In this document: in pieces, positions 1 to 9,961 of the stretch
Layout of the letters: each line of letters starts with the position of its first letter
Numbering within the stretch: the first letter of the stretch is position 1
Assembly (NCBI GenBank): GCA_003427395.1
Contig: BFEA01000436.1
Span: 1,232,236 to 1,265,093 of the forward strand
Origin: Chara braunii
Taxonomy: Eukaryota > Streptophyta > Charophyceae > Charales > Characeae
Length of the DNA: 32,858 nt
Direction: 5' to 3'
Made by a program: the position numbers and the translations under genes
Notes under the pieces: model-generated
What the model saw: the letters and a program-made list of their open reading frames with translations, nothing else
What the model was told of the DNA's origin: nothing
The model's database searches: none

Positions 1-109
1 GGAATTGCAGTCAGATGCGTACAGGTGGTGCCGGATCAGATACATTTTAGACAGCCCTAGTGTGAGTAAGCCCTCCCAGTGAGACGGGTTGGTTCCCAGC
101 AGGTGTTAT

Positions 110-545
110 TCGACATGAAGAAAACTGAGCTCTCTTCCTGAAGGGGAAAGTTATAGAACCTCCCCGCAACAAAACATTTGTACTCATTTTTGCCCCAAAT
201 GGTGATGCAGGCTGCAAAATGAGTATTCTGCCTCATTTTTGCCACCTGCAAAACACTTTCCCACCATTTTTTTTTTGCCAGCGGGGGTTACCGGCCCAGC
301 CAGGGGCAAGGTCCCACTTGCACAAATTAGGAGATTTCGGCCGTTGATCTTTGCTATCTACGGTCAGTATCTCTTAATCCGTGCAAGTGGGACCTAGCCC
401 CAGGGTGCAGGAATGACTCGAAAAGTCATTTGGGGTCGTGCAACACCTTCTGCCCCGTCTGGGAGAAATGAATACAAAGGTTTTGGCGCGAGGAGGTTCT
501 ATAACTCTTAGCCCACTTGAGGAAGTTGACTACCGTCTTCCCCCG
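110..545. repeat. imperfect inverted repeat with ~90-bp arms
   Basis: The reverse complement of about 110-201 matches about 452-545. Both arms read along GAGAAATGAATACAAA, then GGAGGTTCTATAACT, then a run ending near CGAATAACACC or CGAACATAACGC. The arms are diverged by roughly a quarter of positions, so this is an old structure. The 250-bp space between them holds a separate, better preserved palindromic element at 303-401. Short open frames on either strand here are products of the repeat and I do not call them genes. Confidence 0.6.
303..401. mobile_element. 99-bp palindromic MITE-like element
   Basis: The left end GGGGCAAGGTCCC and the right end GGGACCTAGCCCC are inverted copies. They continue inward through a perfect 15-base match (AGGTCCCACTTGCAC at 309-323 against 381-395) and then ATTARGAGAT, giving about 30-bp terminal inverted repeats with four or five mismatches around a ~37-bp loop. 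No clear target-site duplication is visible. The size and structure suit a foldback or MITE relic, but the superfamily cannot be assigned. Confidence 0.6.
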
Positions 546-648
546 AACATAACGCACCCTGAATATGAACGTATACAAGGTATGTTTCCGGCCCGGTACA
601 GTCAAAATGGGGTTGCGTTGTGTTCTGGGGAAGACGGGTAGCTCTGTG

Positions 649-795
649 GTAGGGTGACCACGTTGAAAAGTATTCGAAACGTACGGTCATTATAGGTGAA
701 TTTCGTGTACATTTCAGTCTAGAATCATCTATAATGACGGTACATTGTATTTGGGGGAAGACTGTAGGGTGACCACGTTGAAAAATATTCTAAAC
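649..795. repeat. direct repeat pair enclosing an 18-bp inverted repeat
   Basis: GTAGGGTGACCACGTTGAAA is followed by an A/G, TATTC and AAAC at about 649-679 and again at 765-795, roughly 117 bp apart. Between them GTACGGTCATTATAGGTGA (681-699) is mirrored by the sequence at 725-743 with two mismatches. This may be a small tandem duplication or a decayed element with internal symmetry. Confidence 0.55.
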
Positions 796-817
796 CAGAA
801 CTAATTCTCCGCGAGTA

Positions 818-832
818 CCACGTGCCACGTGG
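818..832. other. perfect palindrome with two G-box cores
   Basis: CCACGTGCCACGTGG is a perfect 7+1+7 palindrome containing CACGTG twice. In plants CACGTG is the core bound by bZIP and bHLH factors, but no gene start is visible nearby, so a promoter role is not supported. The surrounding stretch 796-1500 holds no gene that I can support. Confidence 0.35.
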
Positions 833-1504
833 CATACGGACCCTCAATGAGGCTAAGCCTTGGGCTCTTACACTTCACATGACAGAAAGCCGCTGTCAGT
901 GTTGCCGCTATTGGGCAGGGGGAGACTAGCTGAAGTACCCAACGGGCCAATCCTACCAAGCAAACACTGATAGCTTCACAGGTTAGAAATCCCTCTGAAA
1001 CTACATAGAACCTGAAGAAAACTTTCTGAAAAGAAGGAACAGAAAAACAATGAGACAGAAAGCAGAATAAGGAAGAAAAGGTAACAGAAAACCGATGAGG
1101 AAGAAGAGTGAACATAAGAAGGGGCTCGGGGGGACGGTTCTGTGACTCTGTCAGAAAATAAGAAATAAAAATTCATGTTCTTGACAGTTCTTTTCGATCA
1201 AAGCAACAGGAAAAAAAACAAACTCCACAGACTCAAGTAAACTTCTTAAACTGAAGGGGATATTGCATGCTGCCCCTTGCTACGGTTGGTAGGTAGCTAT
1301 CCTTGCAAGAGTCCAATGTGTGGCCTTCAGAGTCGTGGTAGCTAGGTCGTGAAAGTTTGAAAATCCAATCTGTGCCCAGCCCTGTGTATATGCGGAGAAC
1401 AAGCGTGGGCACAATGCACAACTTCAATTTTCTCGGTGCATAGTCGTGGGCACAACGGGGAAAAAGGAACATCAACACCACGCAAAATTACCAGACAGCA
1501 AGAA

Positions 1505-1536
1505 ACATGTTATTCGTTAAAACAGGACATTATATT
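1505..1536. repeat. 32-bp segment repeated in inverted orientation near 20.02-20.05 kb
   Basis: ACATGTTATTCGTTAAAA followed by C and AGGACATTATATT occurs here, and its reverse complement, with one mismatch, occurs at about 20017-20050. Both copies sit at the edge of an AT-rich tandem array (1.7-2.95 kb here, 19.2-20.0 kb there). This suggests the two arrays belong to one repeat family placed in opposite orientations. Confidence 0.6.
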
Positions 1537-1689
1537 TTAAATTGGTACTCACTTGCTATTAATTTCAGGTTGCAATCACTATATTTTAAACGTGAATGAA
1601 ACTTAGGATATGAGTAGTGAACCCAAAAACGCAATTGACAAGTGATAAATCGGAACTGAAGTGAAGATTGAAGACAATCACACACTGAA

Positions 1690-2950
1690 CGAGAATCCAT
1701 CACCTTTTATAAATTTTGTAACTTAAAAGACGTAACTGACATGATATTGTCATAAATTGAGACTCAAGTGAACAGTCAATGCAATGAGACAATGAATGAG
1801 AAGGTTGAACTCCGGATTTCATCGCACTTTGATCAATTTTGTATGAGCATTGAGTCGGGCTTATTTTACATGACATTGTGGCATGCGTAAAGTGGAACTC
1901 AATTGAGCAATCACACATTGAACGGGATGGTCTAAGTACGGATTCCGTCGCACTTCGATAAACATCCCAATCATGAAGACAATTTAATATTCAACATATT
2001 CGATTCAAAAGATTAATCAAAGATAAAATAATTGAACCCCCAACTTGAATGCTTGAATTGCCATTGTCCGGTCCGACATCAAAACTTAAGTACAGAGTTG
2101 AGGCAATCACATTAAGAGGTTTGAATTGTGTAACTGAATAAATTGCGGTAATCACATGATGGTTTAAGTATGAATTTCATCGCACTTTGATAATTTTGTA
2201 ACTCAAAAGACGTAATTGATATATCGTTGTCATAAATTGAAACTCAAGCGAACAATCAACGCAATGAGACACTGAACGGGAGTGTTGAAGTTCAACTCTA
2301 GATTTCATCGCAGATCGATCAATTTTGTACGAACATTGAGTCGAACGTATTTTACATGACATTGTGACAGACATAAATTGGAACTCAATTGAAGAGTCAA
2401 GGCAACCACACTGTGAATGAGATGGTTTGAGTACGGATTCCGTTGCACTTCGATAAACATTGTAAGCATGAAGATAATTTAATATTGTATTTGGTATGCC
2501 CACTAACGTTAAGGCACTTGCATGCTGTTTGCGCAGCCCTAAGAGGAGGCAAAAAAAAAGTTGCTTCGTTTTTATTCTTTGAGGCTTTTTTCCGATAAAA
2601 CTATGACGATCCTGCGGATTCACCAATGAATTTAGAACTTCCAACTCTAAGTCGTTTCCAACATATAGCGAAGCGATTGAACTCTCATGTTGCCATGAGA
2701 GAGACTCATCTTGAGCTCATACAATAAATTCAAAAACTTCAATACCTATCATAGATAGGGGTCGGGAGTTAGTTGTGTTTTCCCACCTTCCGAACCGCAG
2801 GTGACAATTTAACTTATCGAATTCAAAAAATTAATAAAAGATAAAAGAATTGACCCCCAACTTGAATGCTTGAATTGCCATTATCCGGTCTGACATCAAA
2901 ACTTAAGTACAAAATTAAGACAATCTCACGAAGAGGTTCAAATTGTGTAA
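1690..2950. repeat. ~480-bp tandem duplication, AT-rich
   Basis: Two diverged copies of a unit are visible. The block around CATAAATTGARACTCAAG occurs at 1751 and 2231. The block around CAACTTGAATGCTTGAATTG occurs at 2041 and 2858. Within each copy a stretch such as AAGTACGGATTCCG followed by TCGCACTTCG (1933-1956, 2429-2452) resembles the reverse orientation of the 24-bp palindrome seen further right. The larger offset of the second block is explained by an insertion at about 2483-2802. Short minus-strand open frames here come from the repeat. Confidence 0.7.
2483..2802. mobile_element. ~320-bp insertion in the second copy of the tandem duplication
   Basis: Copy 1 runs uninterrupted through GACAATTTAA (about 1977-1986). 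In copy 2 this site appears twice, as GATAATTTAA (2473-2482) and GACAATTTAA (2803-2812), with about 320 bp between. That pattern is expected of an insertion with a ~10-bp target-site duplication. I see no terminal inverted repeats or poly(A) tail, so the class is unknown; Mutator-type elements make 9-11 bp duplications. Confidence 0.5.
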
Positions 2951-3024
2951 ATCATGAGAAAGTGTAGTATGAACTTCATTTGAAAACATAAAACTGCACG
3001 CATACTAGTGAAAAGTTTGTAAAC

Positions 3025-3393
3025 TCAAGATTTAAGTAGGTCTAATGCTATGAGCAGCCATGATCGAAACTTTTGAAAAACACTATCATTTGCAAAAGCA
3101 TCTACGAGCGTCCTTCGCATCCCATGAGAACCAAACTCGTACAAGGCATTCATTGATAACCCGAAAGCTAGGGTTTCTGGCTCTCCCTTCATCACCACGT
3201 TCGATAACATGAAAATATATTTCATCCTTACAAACGTACCAACATCAACAAATGACTTACCAATAACATCACGCACAAAGCATGCCACTTGCTCTACCTC
3301 ACGCCACTTGTCACCCTCATCAATTTGACTGACAATCACTAAATCGGACTGTCCGTTCTTGTACACTCGCAGAGGATGCGAGGAGTGCTCATA
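3025..3393 (-). CDS. orphan coding-like segment, hypothetical protein fragment
   Basis: A minus-strand frame stays open from just after a TAG at 3394-3396 down to a TGA at 3025, about 122 codons. It has no ATG near its upstream end; the first Met is internal. Its composition looks protein-like and non-repetitive, with a block VEQVACFVRDVIGKSF followed by a hydrophobic alpha-helical stretch ending in WLLIALDLL. I do not recognise the family. It may be a last exon whose upstream exons lie beyond the 3' splice site, or a gene relic captured between repeats. No promoter or poly(A) signal could be fixed. Confidence 0.35.
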   Translation of the reverse strand, partial: YEHSSHPLRVYKNGQSDLVIVSQIDEGDKWREVEQVACFVRDVIGKSFVDVGTFVRMKYIFMLSNVVMKGEPETLAFGLSMNALYEFGSHGMRRTLVDAFANDSVFQKFRSWLLIALDLLKS

Positions 3394-3399
3394 CTACGA

Positions 3400-3800
3400 C
3401 CATTGGTTCTAAGCTTGTTCTGAGAAACAAGCACTACAGCGTCTACCAAAGTTCGCTTTTGGTTCCAACACGCCACACATAACCCCAAAAACTCTCACGA
3501 GAAGCGAGACTTCATTTTCGAGGGAATGCAGTGCGGAACTGTTGGAAAGGCGAACTGTCGGAAGAGCTTGTCGGGGTCAACTGTAGGACTTCCAGATGGG
3601 AATGCAATTGTAAGATATGGTCGGTTTCCATATCCTGGTTCATACTATCCGCCACATATAGAGGTCTACGCAGGGAATACTTCACTAGATATTTATGGAC
3701 AGGCAGGGTAGAAACCCAAAGGCGCGACGACTTTGGTAGTGAGTGGGCGCTTGCACTAGTGTGTCGGACGGTTGACCTTTCTTGCGTACAATGGAAATTT
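3400..3800. other. no supported gene
   Basis: Short plus-strand frames (for example 3526-3711) exist, but they have no recognisable domain and lack support for their ends. The segment leads into the ~600-bp repeat array. Confidence 0.4.
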
Positions 3801-3802
3801 TC

Positions 3803-6800
3803 AAGTTCGACAGGATCCGAACTTGCGAAAATAGGGAATCCCCCAACGGCGCAGCTGCGGGATTGTTGGGCGAATTCTCCTTCTTGGAAGTCCGGATCCC
3901 TTCAAAAGTGAACTTCTGTCACTGCGACACTGTGTGCGGCAGAAATATAAAGAAGATGCCTCTTGGATCCCACATCAACCCCCCTAAAGCCCGATGCGAC
4001 ATTTCAATGAGGCGAGCACGTGTGCTGGCAACCCTAACTTTTGCACTCGAACTGCGAAATGCGGTAGGCTACTAGGCGAGGATTTGCAGGCGGGTGCAAT
4101 GAAGGATCTGACATAGCATGATCCTTAAAGTGCGCCGGGATCCAAACTTGTCAGAGATCGGATTCCTGCGACTACATTGATTTTACTTGTGGGAGGTCAT
4201 CTAAACCTTTTTTGTGTCGACTCCCGCAAAAACAATTCCGTCCGCCATGGTAGTCGACAATGGCAGCCCATAAGCTTCGTGCACCGTCGAACGGCACTGG
4301 TGAGAAAAGAGGTGGTTGCGGGGTCAAAGAGGCCTGTTTATTTCCTTTTCGTCTATCTGACATTGACGAAAAAGTGGGTGTTGCGCGCACAGTGCAAGTG
4401 AACAGTGCACGGGGGCTTAAGGGGGGTTGTTGCGCACACAGTGCAAGTGCGAATGCGGCTCCAGAAACAGTCAGCGCAAACGTTCGAACCGAAGATGTGA
4501 CGGCGGCAGACCCTCAATGTTCTCTGGGGACCGGATTCGTGAGAGATCGGGTACCCACGGCTGCAGTGATTGGATAATCGGACTTACATTTTTTTCATTT
4601 CAAGACTATGCCTTGTATAACTTAAAAGAACATAGCTCTTGGAACCCTCAACAACCCCTATAAACCCCCCATGCGGTTTTTTAAAATTTCGTGAGAACTG
4701 GTTTTCCGCGAATGCAGCGATTTGACTGTAGGACTTGCACCTTTCCACTACAAGACCACGCATGGGAGAATTAAAAAGAACATGGTTCTTGGACTACTCA
4801 CCAACCCCCATAAACCCTTCAATGCATGTGGTTTTTCAACAAGACGAGCTCATGTATTGCCAGTGTTCATTTCTGCAGTCCAAATGCCAAAAGGGGAAGA
4901 TGTGGATCTGCAGGTGGGTGCAAGTTCCGTGCAACGAATGATCTGACATAGTGCGATCCTAGAAGTTTGTCGGGATCTATACTTGTCAGAGATGCGATGA
5001 ACAATTCGACAGTGCGTGATCCTGAAAGCTCGCCAGGATCCGACTTGACGGAAATAGGATTTCCTCGACTGCACTTATTTTACTGTGGGAATATCATTTA
5101 AACCTTTTTTTGCGTCGGCTCTATCGACAACGACCCCGTCCACTACAGTAGTCGACATTGGTGGCCCACTAGTGCACCACAGTGTCGGGTATGCGTTGTT
5201 TTTGTGCAGTTCAACAAGCCTGTCCATTTTTTTTAATCTATCTATCATACTTGGAAATGCAGGCGTGCATAACGCAAGTGCAAATGTTTGTGAATAGTGG
5301 ATGACGCAAGCTTGCAAGCGGTTTGAAGCGATGATCTGACGGAGCTTGGCGCTCATAGTCAAGATTATCGCGACTGCATTGATAGAATCTCTAACTCGGA
5401 CGTTCATCACTGCTAGGCCATGTTCGAAATAAACGAAACATGTCTCTTGAACCCCTCACCAACCCCCCTAAACGTCCAACGTGGTCTAGCAATAAGGTTT
5501 TCTCGTCTGCTGGCAATGTTAACTTCTGCAGATGAAATGAGGAAAGAGGAAGATGCAGATTTGCATGCAAGTGCATAGAAGGTTATAACAGAGCGGGATC
5601 CCCAAAGTCCGCCGACATCCGAAGTTGCTAGAATATGGGGTTCCACTAACAACAACGACGACGCACTGTAAAAGGGCATTATGCCAAACGCAGAGGAGTT
5701 TTTGTGTCTCATGAATGTAGGAGTTGACATTGGAAGAGCATGAGTCAGCAGTAATAATAAAACGAAATGTGGTTTCAAGGGGGGTGACAAGGGGTCCATT
5801 AACAAATTTCGTTTTTTCCATCATTCATAATCAATGAAGTCGGTGCACAAATGAAGGAGAACTAATGTTGCCTAATGTGGACGACTCAGATTTGTAAGCA
5901 GGCACACTGACGGATCGAGATGTGGTTGAGGCCGTAAGTTCATCGGGTCCCCACTCGTCAGAAACGGGATTCCCGTGACTACATTGATTGACTGTGGTAC
6001 TTAAAGTTTATCACTGCATGGATATATCGAAATAAACAAAACATCCCTCTTGGACCCCTCACCAACCCCCGCTAAAACCCCGACGTGGTTTGGCAATAAG
6101 GTTTTGTCGTCTGCTGGCAATGTTCACATCTGCAGACGAAATGCGGAAAGAGGAAGGCGCAGATGTGCAGGTAGGTGCATAGAAGGCTGTGACAGAGTGC
6201 GATCCCCAAAGTCCGTTGGGATCCGAAGTTGCAAGAACAGGGGTTCCCCAAACAGCATCGACGAGGCACTGTAGAAGTGCACCATACCAAACGCAAAAGA
6301 GTTTCTGTTATTCATGAACGCAGGAGATGACAGCGGAAGAGCATGAACTCGCAATAATGAAAAAAAAAATCGGGGTTTCAAGAGGGGTGACGAGGGGACC
6401 ATTATCAAATCTTGTTTTCTCCATCATTCACAGTCAACGAAGCCGATTGAGGGAAGAAAAAAATGAATGTTGCCTAATGTGGATGACACGGATTTGCAGG
6501 CGGGCACACCGACGGATCTGGCGGAGGTTGGGGCTGTAAGTTCACCGGGTCCCCACTCGTCAGAGTCGAGATTCCCGCGCCTATATCGATTGGCTGTCGA
6601 ACTCGAACTTTTATAACTGCAAGGAAATAAACAAACACGCCTCTTGGACCCTTCACCAACCCCCCCAAACCCCCCGACGCGGTTGGGCAATAGGGTTTTA
6701 GGAATGTTAACTTCTGAGGATAAAATGCAAAAAGAGGAAGGCGGATATATGGAAACAGGTGCAACGACGGCTGTGACAGAGCGTGATCCCCAAAGTCCGT

Positions 6801-7130
6801 TGGGATCCGAAGTTGCCAGAGCAGGGGTTCCCCCAACAACAACGACGAGGCACCGTAGAAGTGTACCATGCCAAACGCGGAGGAGCTTTTGTGTTTCATG
6901 AATGTAGGAGCTGACATCGGATGAGCATGAGATCNCAAAAACGGTAAAACGAATNGGGGTATGCAAGNGGTGATGAAGGGTGCATTAGAAAATTTCATTT
7001 TTTCTATCATTTCAGTCAACGTAGCCGGGGNGCAAAAGAAGAAGAGCGAATCTTGGNAATTNTNGACAGCATCGATTTCTAGGCGGGTACANCAACGGAT
7101 CCGGTNGAGGTCGAGGCCGTAAGTTNGTCG
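3803..7130. repeat. degenerate tandem array, unit ~600-650 bp
   Basis: The block CTCTTGGACCCCTCACCAAC, followed by CCCCTAAACCCC, recurs near 3965, 4635, 4795, 5440, 6045 and 6640. The later copies are about 600 bp apart. Each unit then carries a TGCTGGCAATGTTAACTTC block, a GAAAGAGGAAG block, a GACAGAGTGCGATCCCC block followed at once by a copy of the 24-bp palindrome, a CCAAACGCAGAGGAG block, and a second palindrome-like site before CACTCGTCAGA. Copies become more similar toward the right (5.4-7.0 kb). Scattered single N bases from 6935 rightward suggest consensus trouble in the near-identical copies. Confidence 0.75.
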
Positions 7131-7721
7131 GTGGTGAANTTCGGATCCCGGCGAACTACACAATTAGGTCTCGTTCCGGATNCNTTGTTTCGGGANCCCG
7201 AATGNNGAATTCTACTCGCCGTGCNAGCACGCCAACCAGGTCGCNGGACTGTAGCAGGGGTTAAGCNTGCGGACGCTCTGCACGTGTCTGTGAGTGGCAN
7301 TGTGGTNAAGTCCGCCGGGATCCGAACTTCGTCTTCGAAGCATCAGCTGAACTCGAAAGCCTTGAGGNACTGTTTGGGATAAGCGCNNATCCTAGTGGAC
7401 CACNACAATTCNGTCGCGCANTAGAGACCCTAATTTCGNACCCCAAATAACGAATTTTGAATACACTGACCAGTCCGCGGCACTTGTGCATGGGGTGTAG
7501 TGGGTGCACGACACTGGACGCTCTGCAAGTGTCCTTGAGTGCCATTCTCTTTAAACCACCACTCTACCCGACGTCGAAAATTGGGGGGACCGGTAGCATA
7601 GTTCCATGAGGGCAACCGGTAACACAAAGTGGAGAACCGACAGAGTGACGAAAATGGAGAATGGGATGAATTGTTGCTACAGACCATTTCGCGGTTGAAA
7701 TGATTTTTTAAGTGTTTTTTC

Positions 7722-8040
7722 AAATATTTTTCCTGGAAAGATCACGACCGAATCTACACACCCTAAAATTTGCAGAATTTTTTATGAGTTGTTCTGAGCG
7801 TGAAAAATCGCTCAAAATGGGGTACTTTTCCCGTTGGCCCACAAGTTGTCGACTGGCAAAAATGGGAAAAGTGACGAATTGGCCCGGCATTTATTTCATG
7901 GCCTAAACGATTTTATTTTATTTTTTTGATATTTTTCCTGAAAAGATCACAATCTGACCTACAGAATCTCAAATTTTCAGATGTTGTTTCCAAACACCTT
8001 GAGCGCTAAAAATCGCCAAAGTTGGCGCTCAAAAATTGCG
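7722..8040. repeat. ~205-bp AT-rich direct repeat pair
   Basis: ATTTTTCCTGGAAAGATCAC at about 7725 recurs as ATTTTTCCTGAAAAGATCAC at about 7930. Both are followed by related CTACA, AAATTT(T/G)CAGA and GAGCG..AAAAATCG blocks. The segment interrupts the ~265-bp array. No open frame here has gene-like character. Confidence 0.6.
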
Positions 8041-8109
8041 AGACTGGACTCGCCTGCGCCTTCCGGTCGGCGCCCCCCCTAAAAACCCGCCCTAACTCAC
8101 CGGAATGCC

Positions 8110-8240
8110 AATTGTTGTAGTTCGCCAGGATCCGAACTTCATTGTAGAGGCCTCAGCCAAACCAGAAGGCCAGGAGGGCCTGGTTGAGATACTGCCCACC
8201 ATCGATGATGAAGTCCGGATCCCGGCGAACTACAACAATT
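8110..8240. mobile_element. 131-bp foldback element ending in the 24-bp palindrome
   Basis: The first 33 bases (8110-8142, beginning AATTGTTGTAGTTCGCC) and the last 33 (8208-8240, ending GGCGAACTACAACAATT) are inverted copies with two mismatches, leaving a 65-base loop rich in CAG and GGCC. Each arm contains a whole copy of the 24-bp palindrome. The RNA or single-stranded DNA would form a long hairpin. It is a unit of the local tandem array, so it may be a satellite component and not an independent MITE. Confidence 0.65.
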
Positions 8241-8379
8241 AGGTCATGATGAAGAGACCTCATTTTCGGTTTCGAAGAGGTGAATCACGGATGCCATCAA
8301 ACGAGACTTGGCAGGTCGTGGGACATGTGCCTGGGGTGAAGTGGGTGGAATCTTAGGAAGTGTCGTTGAGTGCGATTTT

Positions 8380-8507
8380 GCTTTAGTTCGCCGGAATCCG
8401 GACTTCATCTTTGGAGCCTTGGTGAAACCGACACGCCTGGAGGGTGTGGTTGGGATACTGCCGATCGTCTGATGGTGAAGTACGGATCACGACGGACTAC
8501 AAGAATT
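8380..8507. mobile_element. second, more diverged copy of the foldback element
   Basis: It has the same architecture as the element at 8110-8240. The left arm TTTAGTTCGCCGGAATCCGG is at about 8382-8401 and the inverted right arm runs from about 8471 to 8507 (GAAGTACGGATC, then ACGACGGACTACAAG). The loop shares GATACTGCC and GGAGGG with the first copy. The arms have more mismatches, so decay here is older. Confidence 0.55.
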
Positions 8508-8953
8508 AAGTGTGGACACGTCTCTTGCAGACGTCCTTCGACAGTCCATCACTGTTCGGACGATTACACTGAAGTAGTAAGCTTGACCATCATAGTGTCG
8601 CTAGCGAGTCGTGCCACGCTCTCGCACACAAACACGTCCGCCCTTCGACAGTTCCCTCGAACGCGCACTGGTTGACATGTGCACGTTCTCATGATCATGC
8701 GAACACCATGCCATTACACAATCGCTGCGAGCAGCGACATTTTTCAATATCGAACAATGTTGTCGATAGCGAACGAGGTTCCGCCCAGAGAAAACATCTG
8801 ACAACGAACAATGTCGGGATGCAATGATGGTGTGAACATTGTTCTTCATATAATAATGTTTGCGCCATTATTGCGTTCTTGCAATGTTCATCGTCGGATG
8901 ATGTCTACGTATGCGACATTCCGCAGCGCGCATTCGCAATTGCAGCGTGTAGC

Positions 8954-8989
8954 ATGATGACATTGTGTGTCACTAAACAATGTCATCAT
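8954..8989. repeat. perfect 13-bp hairpin
   Basis: ATGATGACATTGT (8954-8966) and ACAATGTCATCAT (8977-8989) are exact inverted copies around a 10-base loop. It is not followed by a T-run and no gene ends here, so a terminator role is not suggested. The motif ACAATGT or ACATTGT recurs several times in 8750-8990, so the hairpin is part of a locally repeated pattern. Apart from this, 8510-9030 holds no gene I can support. Confidence 0.55.
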
Positions 8990-9029
8990 TCTAAACGGGG
9001 CAATCGTGAATGCGCATTGTAGAATCGGT

Positions 9030-9402
9030 CTGTAGTCGGCGACTCGCGCATTCGGTTGATTGATGTGTGTGCATCCGATTGATTGAGTGATTGGTGGAGG
9101 GATAAAATGGTAGAAAGAGCGAGAGTAATAAAATGGTGGAGAGAGCGAGAGCAAGAGGGAAAGAGAGAGCGAGAGAGTGAGAGAGAGAGGGGGAGAGAGA
9201 GAGGGGGGGAGAGAGAGAGCGAGGGAGATAGAGAGAGACTGGTAGTCGCGCATTTGATTGTTTGATTACTTGGTGGAGAGAGAGAGAGAGAGAGAGAGAT
9301 TGAGGTATTGGCGCATTCAAATGGATGTGGTATTTTTGTATTCGATTGACGATTGATTGATTGGGGGAGGGAGAGAGGGGGTGAGAGAGAGATATGGAGT
9401 GT

Positions 9403-9458
<56 letters not shown>

Positions 9459-9473
9459 AAGAGAGAGAGAGGC
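9030..9473. repeat. GA-rich microsatellites with interleaved GATTGATTG units
   Basis: Imperfect GA tracts at about 9110-9240, 9276-9299 and 9404-9473 alternate with segments of the form CGCGCATTYG, then TTGATTGATT, then TTGGTGGAG or TTGGGGGAG. This looks like a ~100-200 bp repeat whose simple-sequence part has expanded. The long Ser/Leu-rich or Glu/Arg-rich open frames across it are artefacts of (GA)n. Confidence 0.85.
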
Positions 9474-9961
9474 GCGGCGCATCTGATGCAGTGCAAGGTA
9501 TGGCTGGCGATCCTTGTGGAAAGGAAGCTGAGATAGTCCAAAGTCGGGCCAAGGCGCGACTTTCATCTATTGCACGCTTCCGTTCCCCATGGGCCCAAGG
9601 TCGCCGATCAGACGATGGCCTGCGCCGGATGCGCCGCGTGTCGGGCGCCAGCAATCTTTACTCGCTGAAGAAGATCACTGGTGAAGATAAACTCACGAGC
9701 GATAACGCGCCCAGACTCCATAACCTCTTCGGTCCGGCTGACACGCACCTTGCACGTGATGCGTGGTGGACGGCGATGGTGAAACACGTGGTGGAGGCGG
9801 TTGACAGCGCTTGCATTGCGGAGATGCTCGGCTTGAAGAAACTGCTCGCAAAATGACATTGCTATTTGGTGGTTGATGCCTTTAGGGTCGATTCGGTTGT
9901 CCCACATGCCGAAGTCGAAGCTTGGACATCCGATGCGTGAAATTGGAGCCACGGTATGCAT
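9474..9961. other. GC-richer segment with overlapping open frames on both strands
   Basis: A plus frame ends at 9856 (last residues EMLGLKKLLAK) and a minus frame runs 9961-9608 (containing VIAREFIFTSDLLQRVK). Both are non-repetitive and overlap almost completely, so at most one is real. Neither matches a family I recognise. Composition differs from the flanking GA repeat, which suggests a unique sequence or gene relic. Confidence 0.25.

Larger units (their letters stand above)
7131..8507. repeat. tandem array with ~265-bp unit, interrupted
   Basis: Each unit has a right palindrome arm ending in GGCGAACTAC then AACAATTAGGTC, about 165 bp including GTGGGTG and CTCTGCAAGTGTC or a relative, a left arm GTAGTTCGCC then GGGATCC, and about 65 bp before the next right arm. 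Right arms lie near 7136, 7386 (decayed), 8210 and 8477; left arms near 7307, 8117 and 8383. Spacings of 250-270 bp define the unit. The array is split by unrelated AT-rich sequence at about 7555-8095. Confidence 0.65.

Noticed and set aside
2177-2644. 155-codon minus-strand frame
   Set aside because: It spans the junction between the tandem duplication and the 320-bp insertion, so it is a chance fusion of repeat sequences.
8888-9856. Long Ser/Leu-rich and Glu/Arg-rich open frames
   Set aside because: They are translations of (GA)n and GA-rich repeats; such tracts have no stop codons in several frames.
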